Positions 6,938 to 14,760 of a stretch of DNA of 31,524 nt are shown piece after piece; position 1 is the first letter of the stretch; the number at the start of each line of letters is the position of its first letter. This DNA is from Candidatus Woesearchaeota archaeon (lineage in GTDB: Archaea; Nanobdellota; Nanobdellia; Woesearchaeales; CG1-02-33-12), in assembly GCA_017609385.1 (NCBI GenBank), contig JAFCEA010000003.1, forward strand, positions 1 through 31,524, in the 5' to 3' direction. Position numbers and translations under genes: made by a program. A model generated the notes under the pieces. That model worked only from the letters and a program-made list of their open reading frames with translations. It was not told the origin of the DNA and did not search any database.

Positions 6938-8110
6938 ATGTTGGGTAAGAAAGTATGCATTGTTGGATTGGGCTATGTTGGCCTGCCTTTATTGTGCCTG
7001 AGCATGGAAAAGGGCTATAAGACTTATGGCCTTGACATAAGCAATGAAAGGGTTGAGATGATAAATAATGGGGTCAGCCCTATTAAGGATAAATTTCTGG
7101 AGCAAAGGCTAAAGAAGCTTAATGCAGAAGCAACAACTGATTCTTCTGTTTTGAAGAAGTCTGATATTATAATCATATGTGTTCCAACACCAATAGATGC
7201 ACAGTATAACCCTAATTTAAAGCCATTGCAGGGTGTTGCAAGAACGGTTTCAAAAGAGCTTAAAAAAAATGATTTAGTTGTTATTGAGTCAACTGTTTTT
7301 CCAGGAACAACAGAAGAGATTGTAAGGCCAATTTTAGAGGAATCAGGCTTTTTGAGTTCTGAGGGATTGAAACAAGCAGCTGATTTTTATGGTTCAATAA
7401 CAAGCTCAGATATTCTGGAGCTTAATTCTGTGAAAGCAGCAGAGGCAACCAAAATAATGGAAAATACCTTCAGGGATGTTAATATAGCATTTGTAAATGA
7501 GATGGCAAAGTCATTTGACATGATGGGAATTGACATAACAGAGGTTATTAAAGGCGCAAGCACAAAGCCATTTGCATTCATGCCCCATTGGCCAGGCTGT
7601 GGAGTCGGAGGCCACTGCATAAAGGTTGATCCTTATTATTTAATAAGCAAAGCTAAAGAAAACGGATTTACACACAGGTTTTTGAATCTGGCTAGAGAAA
7701 TAAACAACAGCATGCCCCATTATACTGTTAACAAAGTTGTTGAAGGCCTTAATGAGATTGATAAGTCTGTAAAAGACACAAAAATAACTGTTCTTGGCCT
7801 TGCCTATAAAGGTGGTGTTGATGATACAAGAGAGAGCCCTGCTCTTGAAATAATTGATGAATTAAAAAAATTAGGAGCAGATTTAAGGGTTTTTGACCCT
7901 TATATTCCTGAAAAATCAACTGTAAAAAACCTTGATGAAGCCCTGAATTCAGAATGCATTGTCATTGCAGCAGACCATCCTGAGTTTAAGAGCATTAAGC
8001 CAGAAAAGATTAAGGAAAAAGGCATAAAGGTTGTTATTGACGGAAAGAACTGCCTTGACAAGCAGGGAATTAAGGCCCTTGGAATAATATACAAAGGCAT
8101 TGGGAGATAG
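6938..8110 (+). CDS. UDP-sugar dehydrogenase (UDP-ManNAc/GlcNAc 6-dehydrogenase type) with an internal deletion
   Basis: A 390-residue member of the UDP-glucose/GDP-mannose dehydrogenase family, closest by motif to WecC/WbpA enzymes that oxidise UDP-HexNAc to the uronic acid in two NAD-dependent steps. It shows the Rossmann VGLGYVGLP (7-15 or so), PTPID, ESTVFPGTTEE, the K-x-x-E-N-T-F-R-D-V-N-I-A catalytic helix, and the nucleophile cysteine in GVGGHCIKVDPYY. Family members are usually about 420-430 residues. Here the segment between ADFY and YGSIT that should carry the C/SPERxxPG motif is missing, about 37 residues in frame, so activity is questionable. The ATG at 6938 is preferred to a TTG at 6851 because the TATA block sits inside that extension. 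It lies between two HEPN/MNT pairs. Confidence 0.85.
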   Translation: MLGKKVCIVGLGYVGLPLLCLSMEKGYKTYGLDISNERVEMINNGVSPIKDKFLEQRLKKLNAEATTDSSVLKKSDIIIICVPTPIDAQYNPNLKPLQGVARTVSKELKKNDLVVIESTVFPGTTEEIVRPILEESGFLSSEGLKQAADFYGSITSSDILELNSVKAAEATKIMENTFRDVNIAFVNEMAKSFDMMGIDITEVIKGASTKPFAFMPHWPGCGVGGHCIKVDPYYLISKAKENGFTHRFLNLAREINNSMPHYTVNKVVEGLNEIDKSVKDTKITVLGLAYKGGVDDTRESPALEIIDELKKLGADLRVFDPYIPEKSTVKNLDEALNSECIVIAADHPEFKSIKPEKIKEKGIKVVIDGKNCLDKQGIKALGIIYKGIGR

Positions 8111-8116
8111 TTCTAT

Positions 8117-8132
8117 CGAAAGATTTATAAAG
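8117..8132 (+). promoter_or_regulatory. BRE/TATA promoter of the second HEPN/MNT pair
   Basis: CGAAAGATTTATAAAG joins a BRE-like CGAAA to a TATA box. Predicted transcription start is near 8152-8157, inside the palindrome array that follows. The leader before the ATG at 8191 is about 35 bases. The same CGAAAGATTTA core recurs before the Lrp gene at 28940. Confidence 0.65.
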
Positions 8133-8137
8133 TATAG

Positions 8138-8165
8138 TTAACAACTTGTTAATTAAAGTTAACAA
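8138..8165. promoter_or_regulatory. Operator candidate: TTAACAA half-site array
   Basis: A perfect 15-base palindrome TTAACAA-C-TTGTTAA occupies 8138-8152, and a third half-site TTAACAA follows at 8159-8165. The array covers the predicted transcription start of the second HEPN/MNT pair, a typical position for autorepression. It differs in sequence from the operators of the first pair. Confidence 0.6.
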
Positions 8166-8190
8166 AATGTAAACTAAAAGTGATTTAAGC

Positions 8191-8607
8191 ATGATAAAAA
8201 AAGAAGAATTAAAACAAAACTGGGAGAAAATAAATAGCCAGCTTGAAGAAGTAAAAAGGTTTTTCGAAGAGAAGAAACTAGATGAGGCATTATATTTCAT
8301 ATGGCTGGCTGCAGAAAATCTCATTAATGCCCTGAAAGTTTCAGTTAATGGGTTTTACCTGAAAGATCATAAAGAAAAAACATACATATTGAAGGATTAT
8401 TTTATTCAGGAAAAATTAAAAAAGGATTATTCTAAGACCTTTGAAACTCTTGCTAAGTACAGGCTTGTGGCAGAATTTCACCCTTATACTTCAATTCCTA
8501 AGAGTTATACAAGGGAAGACGTGCTAAATTTTCTTAAAGAAATTCAGGAGCTAAAAAAAGAGGTTGAAACAATTCTGATTAAGAAAGGGGTATTAGATGA
8601 TAATTGA
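8191..8607 (+). CDS. HEPN-domain protein with intact RX5HxY motif, putative RNase toxin
   Basis: A 138-residue helical protein with a HEPN helix pair around LDEALYFIWLAAENLINALKV (30-50). RLVAEFHPY at 91-99 gives R91-X5-H97-x-Y99. This matches the R-X4-6-H RNase motif, and the tyrosine two residues after the histidine is in the position AMPylated by MNT antitoxins in studied HEPN/MNT systems. It is therefore the better toxin candidate of the two HEPN genes here. Its end overlaps the nucleotidyltransferase gene by 11 bases. It is controlled by a BRE/TATA promoter with a palindromic array over the start site. Confidence 0.82.
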   Translation: MIKKEELKQNWEKINSQLEEVKRFFEEKKLDEALYFIWLAAENLINALKVSVNGFYLKDHKEKTYILKDYFIQEKLKKDYSKTFETLAKYRLVAEFHPYTSIPKSYTREDVLNFLKEIQELKKEVETILIKKGVLDDN

Positions 8608-9469
8608 AAAAGAATCAGAAATAAAAGTATTGAGGAATTTTTGTGAAAATCCTTTTGGCTATTTTTCTATAGCAGAAATTAGTGAGAAAACCAGGATATC
8701 CAGAAATTGGATTTACAGGATAATAGAAAAGTTTGAAAAAAGGGGGCTACTATCTATTTCTGGGAAAAAATACAAGCTGGATTTTAGCTGTTTGTTCTGT
8801 AAGAGGTTAAAGCTCCTGTTTGACTCTGACTATCTGAATTCCTTAGACAAAAATTTGGAGGACAACATACTTAATATAACCAATAAACTGATTTTTGAAA
8901 TAAAGCCATGGACAATTGTTCTTGTTGGCTCTACTGCCTCAAATAAGTACAGGAAAGAAAGTGACATTGATTTCCTTGTTGTTAGTGAAAATAAGGAAAT
9001 CCCTGATTTTGAAAACTGCAATATAATCCTGCTCTCTCCTGCTGAATTAAAAGAAAAATATCTTAAGGGGGATGATTTTGTAATTTCAGCATTGCTTTTT
9101 GGAAAGATTGTTTATGATAATAATTATTTTATTAATTTCTTTGAGAGCCCATTGCCAATCTTTTCGCAGGAGATTATTCAGGAAAAGATAAAATACTGCG
9201 AGCAGTTAGAGGAAAGGATTTATACTTTATTAAAAACAGATGAAATAAAAGCAGGAGAAGAGCTGCTCTATCTTGCCTTGCAGGCTGCAAGGATAATCCT
9301 TCTTAAAAACAGGATTGCCCCAAGAACAAAGTATGACATTACAGGCCAGGTTAGGCCCTTTAATAAAAAAATAGCATTGATTATTGAATATCTGCTTAAA
9401 AAGAAAAAATTGACTAAAGGGAAGATACTGGAATATAGCAGGATATGTAAGGATGCTGCATCAGGATAA
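8597..9469 (+). CDS. Winged-helix nucleotidyltransferase with helical C-terminal extension, putative antitoxin
   Basis: A 290-residue protein with three parts: a winged helix at about residues 5-60 (FSIAEISEKTRISRNWIYRI), a Pol-beta-like nucleotidyltransferase with VLVGSTAS (108-115) and DIDF (D123, D125), and a helical C-terminal region from about 190 onward. That last region resembles a second HEPN-like helical bundle (AGEELLYLALQAARIILLKN), but it lacks an R-X4-6-H motif that I can see. At 290 residues it is much longer than minimal MNT antitoxins of about 100-150. It is coupled to the HEPN gene by an 11-base overlap. The winged helix may read the TTAACAA operator. Confidence 0.8.
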   Translation: MIIEKESEIKVLRNFCENPFGYFSIAEISEKTRISRNWIYRIIEKFEKRGLLSISGKKYKLDFSCLFCKRLKLLFDSDYLNSLDKNLEDNILNITNKLIFEIKPWTIVLVGSTASNKYRKESDIDFLVVSENKEIPDFENCNIILLSPAELKEKYLKGDDFVISALLFGKIVYDNNYFINFFESPLPIFSQEIIQEKIKYCEQLEERIYTLLKTDEIKAGEELLYLALQAARIILLKNRIAPRTKYDITGQVRPFNKKIALIIEYLLKKKKLTKGKILEYSRICKDAASG

Positions 9470-9522
9470 TTTCATTTAATACAGCTTTAGGGAATTAAAT
9501 ATGATTTTTTTAATTCTTAAGA

Positions 9523-9602
9523 TTCCGGAATTCATTCGCTAATTCTAAAAAAACCAATGAAAAATCCAGGCAAGGCATAAAAATAAGCTAATTCACTAAG
9601 AT
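9523..9602. repeat. 80-bp dispersed direct repeat, copy 2
   Basis: Same length and orientation as 5509-5588, with most bases identical. It sits in the 181-base gap between the second HEPN/MNT pair and the AlbA_2 gene. Recombination between the two copies would remove about 4.0 kb carrying both HEPN/MNT pairs and the dehydrogenase. Similarity stops sharply just after CTAAGAT. Confidence 0.85.
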
Positions 9603-9650
9603 GGCAATAGGATTTAACAGCTCAAACCTCAAAATCGGAGCAAAGCAGAA

Positions 9651-11087
9651 ATGAATGAGAAAGAGATTGAAAAATTGATAGAAAAAGGAGAAACTCAGAG
9701 AACAGAGTTTAAAAAATCACTGGCAGAGAAAAATGAGCTTTTAGAAACAGTGTCTGCATTTGCTAATACAAAAGGTGGGAATATATATGTTGGTGTGGAA
9801 GAAAATAAAGATGGCTCAGTTAAAAAAATTATAGAAATAAAGATTAAAGGCAGAATAATAGAAAATTTGGTAAATGAAATAAAGCAGAACACTGATCCAG
9901 TAATTTTTCCATCAATTAAGGTTGAAAATATTAAAGATAAGAAAATATTGTTAATAGAAATACAAGAAAATCCAATTAAACCTGTTTTTGCTAAAGGAGA
10001 GGTTTATAGAAGGGTTGGGAGAACCAACCAAAAACTTTCTACATTAGAAATAAGGGAATTAACAAGGGAAAGTATTGATTATAATTTTACAGAAATAATT
10101 TGCAGAGAATGTGGAATTGAAGATATTGATGTGGAAAAAATAAAGAAATTTATAGAAAAAGCCAAAGGAGAAAGAAACTTTAATGTGGAGTATAAATCCA
10201 AAAAAGATTTTCTTAAAAAGATGCATGTATTTACAAAAAAAAGATTAAATTATTCTGCTATTTTGCTTTTTGGAAAAGATCCGCAAAAATTTGTTTTGCA
10301 ATCAGAAGTTAAGTGTGCTAGGTTCAAAGGCATCAAGCCATTGGAATTTGAAGATATGGAAGTAATAAATGGCACTTTAATAGAACAAGTAGAAAGAATT
10401 ATGAGGTTTATAAAAAGAAATTTGAAGATGGAAGCAACATTTGATAAAGGAATTGAAAGAAAGGAAAAATGGGAGTATCCTTTACTGGCAATAAAAGAAG
10501 GAGTAACTAATGCTATCTGCCATAGGGATTTTTCTTCTAACGCAAATGTTCAGGTAAGGATTTTTGATGACAGACTTGAAATTTGGAACCCTGGAAACCT
10601 GCCAAAAGGATTAACAATTGAGAAATTAAAGGGCAAACATGAATCAAAACCCAAGAATAAATTAATTGCAAAATGTTTTTTCCTTATCAAATACATTGAG
10701 CATTGGGGAACTGGCACAAACAGGATGATTGAATTGTGCTTAAAACATGGTTTGCCAGAACCAGAATTCGAAGATACTAAAACAAGTTTTATTGTAACTC
10801 TGAGAAAAGATGTTTATACCAAATATTATTTGAAAAAATCAGGATTGAATGAAAGGCAGATTAATGCTGTAATCCTCTTAAAGAAAGAAAACAAAATAAA
10901 TAATAAAAAATATCAAGAACTATTTGGTGTCTCCAGACAGACTGCAACAAGAGAACTTTCAGGTATTACTCAAAAAGGGGTGTTCAGGCAAGTTGGGGTG
11001 ACTGGAAAAGGTACATTTTATACATTAGTACAAACGCCTCACAAACGCCTCACAAACGCCTCACAAAAGGGATTGGAAAATGAATAA
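9651..11087 (+). CDS. AlbA_2 (Schlafen-type) DNA-binding domain protein with ATPase-like domain and winged helix
   Basis: A 478-residue putative transcriptional regulator of the COG2865 type. The AlbA_2 domain covers about residues 5-125, with RTEFKKSL (17-24) and ANTKGGNIYVGVEE (38-51). A GHKL ATPase-like domain follows, with GVTNAICHRDFS (284-295), WNPGNLPKG (312-320) and HWGTGTNRM (351-359). A winged helix follows at about 400-460 (YQELFGVSRQTATREL). Such proteins often occur singly in accessory regions and near mobile or defence genes. The last residues are encoded by an 11-bp tandem repeat (11031-11063). The start ATG has GGAG about nine bases upstream. It runs convergently into galE with a 22-base gap. 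Confidence 0.85.
   Translation: MNEKEIEKLIEKGETQRTEFKKSLAEKNELLETVSAFANTKGGNIYVGVEENKDGSVKKIIEIKIKGRIIENLVNEIKQNTDPVIFPSIKVENIKDKKILLIEIQENPIKPVFAKGEVYRRVGRTNQKLSTLEIRELTRESIDYNFTEIICRECGIEDIDVEKIKKFIEKAKGERNFNVEYKSKKDFLKKMHVFTKKRLNYSAILLFGKDPQKFVLQSEVKCARFKGIKPLEFEDMEVINGTLIEQVERIMRFIKRNLKMEATFDKGIERKEKWEYPLLAIKEGVTNAICHRDFSSNANVQVRIFDDRLEIWNPGNLPKGLTIEKLKGKHESKPKNKLIAKCFFLIKYIEHWGTGTNRMIELCLKHGLPEPEFEDTKTSFIVTLRKDVYTKYYLKKSGLNERQINAVILLKKENKINNKKYQELFGVSRQTATRELSGITQKGVFRQVGVTGKGTFYTLVQTPHKRLTNASQKGLENE
11031..11063 (+). repeat. 11-bp tandem repeat, three copies, at the 3' end of the AlbA_2 gene
   Basis: The unit CAAACGCCTCA occurs three times head to tail, followed by a partial CAAA. Because 11 is not a multiple of three, each copy is read in a different frame (TPHK, RLTN, ASQK). 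Gain or loss of a unit would change the C-terminal tail. The unit is richer in G+C than its surroundings. Confidence 0.9.
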
Positions 11088-11109
11088 AAAATTAATTGAT
11101 AAAAATACC

Positions 11110-12099
11110 TTAATTGATATTTTCCTCAAACCCATCTGGATTCTTTTTATGCCATTCCCATGCGCTTTTTATGATTTCATTAAGGCCATATTTAGGTTTC
11201 CAATTGAGTTCTTTTTGTATTTTTGTTGAGTCTGCTATCAGAACTGCTGGATCTCCAGCTCTTCTTTTGCTTTTTATGGCAGGGATTGGGTGGCCAGTGA
11301 CTTTTCTGGCAGTTTCAATGATTTCCTTTACTGAATATCCCTTTCCGTTTCCTAAATTGTAATAATTGCTTTTATTTGCTGATAATAACTTTTTTAGTGC
11401 AAGCATATGCGCATTGATTAAATCAGTTACATGGATATAATCCCTTATGCATGTGCCGTCTTTTGTTGAATAATCTGTTCCAAATATCTTTATTTCTTTT
11501 CTTTTTCCAAGAGCTACCTGCAGAACCAGGGGTATTAAGTGGGTTTCAGGGTTATGGTCCTCCCCGATTCCAAAGTCTGCTCCTGCTGCATTGAAGTAAC
11601 GCAGTGCAATGAATTTTAAATTATATGCTGCATCAAAATCCTTTAGCATTTGCTCTATTATAAGCTTAGTCCTGCCATACACATTTACAGGGCATTTTTT
11701 TGTGCTTTCTGAAATAGGAATTTCATCTGGGTAGCCAAACAATGCTGCTGTTGATGAGAAAATAATCTTCTTGACATTATTTTTAACCATTGCTTCAAGA
11801 AGGTTTAATGTGTTTACAACATTGTTTCTATAGAATTTAGCAGGGTTTTTCATTGATTCCCCTACTTCAATAAAAGCAGCAAAGTGCATTACTGCATCAA
11901 AATTATTTTCTTTGAATAATTTGTTAAGCTTTTCTTTGTCATCTAAATCGCCAACAACAAGCTCTGCTTCTGCTGGCAGGCTCTTTTTGTGGCCATTAAC
12001 CAGGCTATCATAAACTATAATCTTATAATTATTTTGAAGAAGCCTTCTTACTGCATGGCTGCCTATATACCCTGCACCGCCTGTTACAAGTATTTTCAT
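11110..12099 (-). CDS. galE: UDP-glucose 4-epimerase
   Basis: A 329-residue extended SDR of normal GalE length. It has GGAGYIG (7-13), DSLVNGHKKSLP (31-42) typical of GalE, FSSTAALFG with the catalytic serine/threonine (about 114-122), and YGRTK (Y141, K145). Further downstream, LRYFNAAGAD and TRDYIHV-like (IRDYIHVTDL) stretches also match the family. It interconverts UDP-glucose/UDP-galactose and possibly their N-acetyl forms, feeding the glycan assembled by the surrounding genes. The start is well supported by GGGGGTGA four bases before the ATG. It is transcribed away from the flippase gene; the 82-base shared spacer contains a symmetric TTTATAAA that could serve both directions. Confidence 0.92.
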   Translation of the reverse strand: MKILVTGGAGYIGSHAVRRLLQNNYKIIVYDSLVNGHKKSLPAEAELVVGDLDDKEKLNKLFKENNFDAVMHFAAFIEVGESMKNPAKFYRNNVVNTLNLLEAMVKNNVKKIIFSSTAALFGYPDEIPISESTKKCPVNVYGRTKLIIEQMLKDFDAAYNLKFIALRYFNAAGADFGIGEDHNPETHLIPLVLQVALGKRKEIKIFGTDYSTKDGTCIRDYIHVTDLINAHMLALKKLLSANKSNYYNLGNGKGYSVKEIIETARKVTGHPIPAIKSKRRAGDPAVLIADSTKIQKELNWKPKYGLNEIIKSAWEWHKKNPDGFEENIN

Positions 12100-12129
12100 C
12101 TTTCACCCCCTAATAATATATTTATCCTT

Positions 12130-12165
12130 CAAAAATCATTAACTTTATAAACATTTTCAATATCT
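12130..12165 (+). promoter_or_regulatory. 36-bp promoter block, copy 2 (flippase operon)
   Basis: Identical to 6894-6929 at 35 of 36 bases, including CATTAACTTTATAAA. Its TATA box is centred about 35 bases before the flippase ATG at 12182. On the opposite strand the symmetric TTTATAAA could also help galE. Confidence 0.65.
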
Positions 12166-12181
12166 TGTTGATTGTTCTAAA

Positions 12182-13666
12182 ATGGCTCACGAAAAAGAAA
12201 TCATAAGAGACACATCAATATTTACTGTAGCGAGATATGCAGCTTATTTCTTTACAATATTAACAGGGCTTGTAATTGCTAGGGTGCTTGGCCCTGCCTC
12301 ATTTGGTGTTTATAGCGCCTTAATGCTCATTGTGACCTATAGTCAATATTCTCATCTTGGTTTATTGCCTGCTATGACAAAAAAAGTTCCCTTTTACAGA
12401 GGCAAAAAGGAATACGATAAAGCAAGGGAAACGGAAAACATTGCTTTTAGTGGAGCAATGATTATTATTATCCTTATTAGTTTAACTTTGATTATCGCCT
12501 CTTTTTTCATAAAGAATTTAGATGAGCATACAATAAATGGCATGAGAATTGTTGCTATGATTATAGTATTACAACAGATTTTCTTTTTCTACCAGAATCA
12601 TTTAAGGGTTGAAAAAAAGTTTTTAATGATTGGAAAAACCTTACTGGTTTATTCAATAGCTTATTTTATATTTATTATTATTTTAATTATAAGATTTAGG
12701 CTTGAGGGAATATTCTTTGCTTTACTAATTGCATATTGTATTGTTCTTTTCTATATCTTCAAAAAAGAGAAATTTAAATTTAAAATAACCATTATGCCAA
12801 AAAAGATAGTACAGCTTATGAGGTTTGGATTTCCTCTTCTTACAATTGGGATTATGTCTATTTTTCTTATAAGCATTGATAAACTGATGATAATAAAATT
12901 TATGGATAAAATACAGCTTGGGTATTATTCTATTGCAACGTTGATTGCTGGGATAATACTTTTCATACCAAAATCAATAAGTTCTGTTATATTTCCACAC
13001 TTGCTTGAAAGATATGGAGAAAAAGAGGATAAAGCCCATATTAAAAATTATTTGTTCCAGCCAACATTAATAATTTCTTATTTAATGCCTGTTGTGGCAG
13101 GATTAATCTTTATAACAGCCCCTGTTGCAATATACTATATACTTCCAAAATACATCCAAGGAATAACTGCTGTTAAGATACTTGTTTGTGCTGTTTTCTT
13201 TATGTCAATTGTAAGTACTTCTAACCACTTTTTGGTAACAATCAACAAAGAGAGAAAGCTACTCTTAGTGCAGCCTATATCTATAGTGGTTGCAATAATT
13301 CTAAACTATGTCTTTATAATAAATGGTTATGGGATTAAAGGGGTGGCAATTGCAACAGCAATAACTTATTTCTTTTACAGCACATGCATACTTGTTTATT
13401 CCTTTAGGTATTATATTCATAAAGTTGTTCCACTTATTAAGTTTTTTACAAAGACTTATATTCCTTTCCTATACACAATATTAATACTTGCATTATCCAA
13501 CCTTATCCCAATAACCGGAAATTTATCAAGAGATATTTTATTGACAGTTATTAAGCTAGTTATATTTATTGTCTTTAGTCTGCCTTTAGTATGGTTGGCC
13601 AACAAAAAAACAGGAGTTGTCAAGACCTTTTTTGATATGGTCATTTCAAAATGGAAAGCAAAATAA
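12182..13666 (+). CDS. Wzx-type polysaccharide flippase (MOP/MATE-like)
   Basis: A 494-residue protein with about twelve to fourteen hydrophobic segments. The N-terminal RDTSIFTVARYAAYFFTILTGLVIARVLGPASFGVYSALMLIV-like region is the typical start of RfbX/Wzx polysaccharide exporters, with the loop motif ARVLGPASFGVYSA at about 34-47. It should move lipid-linked oligosaccharide across the cell membrane. It is the first gene of the long plus-strand sugar cluster and has its own TATA promoter, shared in sequence with the UDP-sugar dehydrogenase. Its length is normal for the family. Confidence 0.88.
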   Translation: MAHEKEIIRDTSIFTVARYAAYFFTILTGLVIARVLGPASFGVYSALMLIVTYSQYSHLGLLPAMTKKVPFYRGKKEYDKARETENIAFSGAMIIIILISLTLIIASFFIKNLDEHTINGMRIVAMIIVLQQIFFFYQNHLRVEKKFLMIGKTLLVYSIAYFIFIIILIIRFRLEGIFFALLIAYCIVLFYIFKKEKFKFKITIMPKKIVQLMRFGFPLLTIGIMSIFLISIDKLMIIKFMDKIQLGYYSIATLIAGIILFIPKSISSVIFPHLLERYGEKEDKAHIKNYLFQPTLIISYLMPVVAGLIFITAPVAIYYILPKYIQGITAVKILVCAVFFMSIVSTSNHFLVTINKERKLLLVQPISIVVAIILNYVFIINGYGIKGVAIATAITYFFYSTCILVYSFRYYIHKVVPLIKFFTKTYIPFLYTILILALSNLIPITGNLSRDILLTVIKLVIFIVFSLPLVWLANKKTGVVKTFFDMVISKWKAK

Positions 13667-13726
13667 AATAACAAAATATAAATATAATGCCTTAACTTGA
13701 TTTAATAAAACAATAATGGATAAAAT

Positions 13727-14728
13727 ATGATTATTTCAAGAACACCATTCAGGATGAGTTTTGCAGGAGGGGGCTCTGACCTTAAGGCATATTACCAGCA
13801 TGGCCATGGTTCTGTTGTAAGCACAGCAATTAATAAATACATATATATAACTGTTAATAAGAAATTTACTGATTATTTTAGGGTAAGTTATTCCAAAACA
13901 GAATATGTTAAAAATGTTAATGATATTGAACACGACCTTGTTAGAGAAGCATTGAAATTATTGGGAATAACAAAAGGGGGGGTAGATATTGTTTATATGT
14001 CAGATTTATTGCCTGCTCATGAAGGATCAGGCCTTGGAGGCTCAAGCAGCCTTATTGTTGGCACTTTAAATGCTCTTCATGCTTATAAGGGTGAGAATGT
14101 ATCTGCTGATACTTTAGCAAGAGAAGCATGCCAAATTGAAATAAACATACTTGGGCATCCTATTGGAAAGCAGGATCAATATGCTGTTGCTTATGGTGGT
14201 TTTAACCACATACAATTTAATGCTGATGAAAGCGTATTTTTAAATCCTATTATTTTTAAAAAAGAAATTAAAGAAGAATTAAACAACAAACTACTTTCAT
14301 TTCATACAGCCATAAATACAAGATCAGATACTGTATTAACTGAACAAAGAAGAAAGACAAAAGACAATCTTGATATTTTAAATAAAATGGTTGGGTTATC
14401 TAAAGAACTTCGAGATGAATTAAAAAGAGGTAATATTGAGAAGTTTGGAGAAATACTTCATAAGGGATGGGTTTATAAACAAAAATTAGCAACTAATATT
14501 ACAAACCCAATTATAAACTCTTATTATGAGAAGGCAAGAAAAGCTGGGGCCATAGGGGGTAAAATCTTAGGTTCTGGTGGAGGAGGATTTTTATTGTTTT
14601 ATTGCGAAGAGAAAAATCAGGATAATGTAAGAAAAGCATTGTCAAATCTTAAAGAATTGTCTTTTAAATTTGAGCCAGAAGGGAGCAAGATAATTTATGT
14701 TAATGATGGAATAGAAAAAGATTATTAA
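13727..14728 (+). CDS. hddA: D-glycero-alpha-D-manno-heptose-7-phosphate kinase
   Basis: A 333-residue GHMP kinase. It has the HddA-type N-terminus ISRTPFRMSFAGGGSDL (3-19), the ATP-binding EGSGLGGSSS (99-108), LGHPIGKQDQYAVAYGG (about 147-163) and the C-terminal GGKILGSGGGGFLLFY loop. It phosphorylates heptose 7-phosphate at C1 to give the alpha-1,7-bisphosphate, the second step of the GDP-heptose branch. GmhA follows immediately, and HddC-GmhB is two genes further on. A TATA-like AAATATAAATATAAT lies at 13674-13688. L-fucose kinase-like relatives exist, but the gene context favours the heptose role. Confidence 0.88.
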   Translation: MIISRTPFRMSFAGGGSDLKAYYQHGHGSVVSTAINKYIYITVNKKFTDYFRVSYSKTEYVKNVNDIEHDLVREALKLLGITKGGVDIVYMSDLLPAHEGSGLGGSSSLIVGTLNALHAYKGENVSADTLAREACQIEINILGHPIGKQDQYAVAYGGFNHIQFNADESVFLNPIIFKKEIKEELNNKLLSFHTAINTRSDTVLTEQRRKTKDNLDILNKMVGLSKELRDELKRGNIEKFGEILHKGWVYKQKLATNITNPIINSYYEKARKAGAIGGKILGSGGGGFLLFYCEEKNQDNVRKALSNLKELSFKFEPEGSKIIYVNDGIEKDY

Positions 14729-14760
14729 TTATAAAATAAAAACATTTTAGGGGGTTGAAA

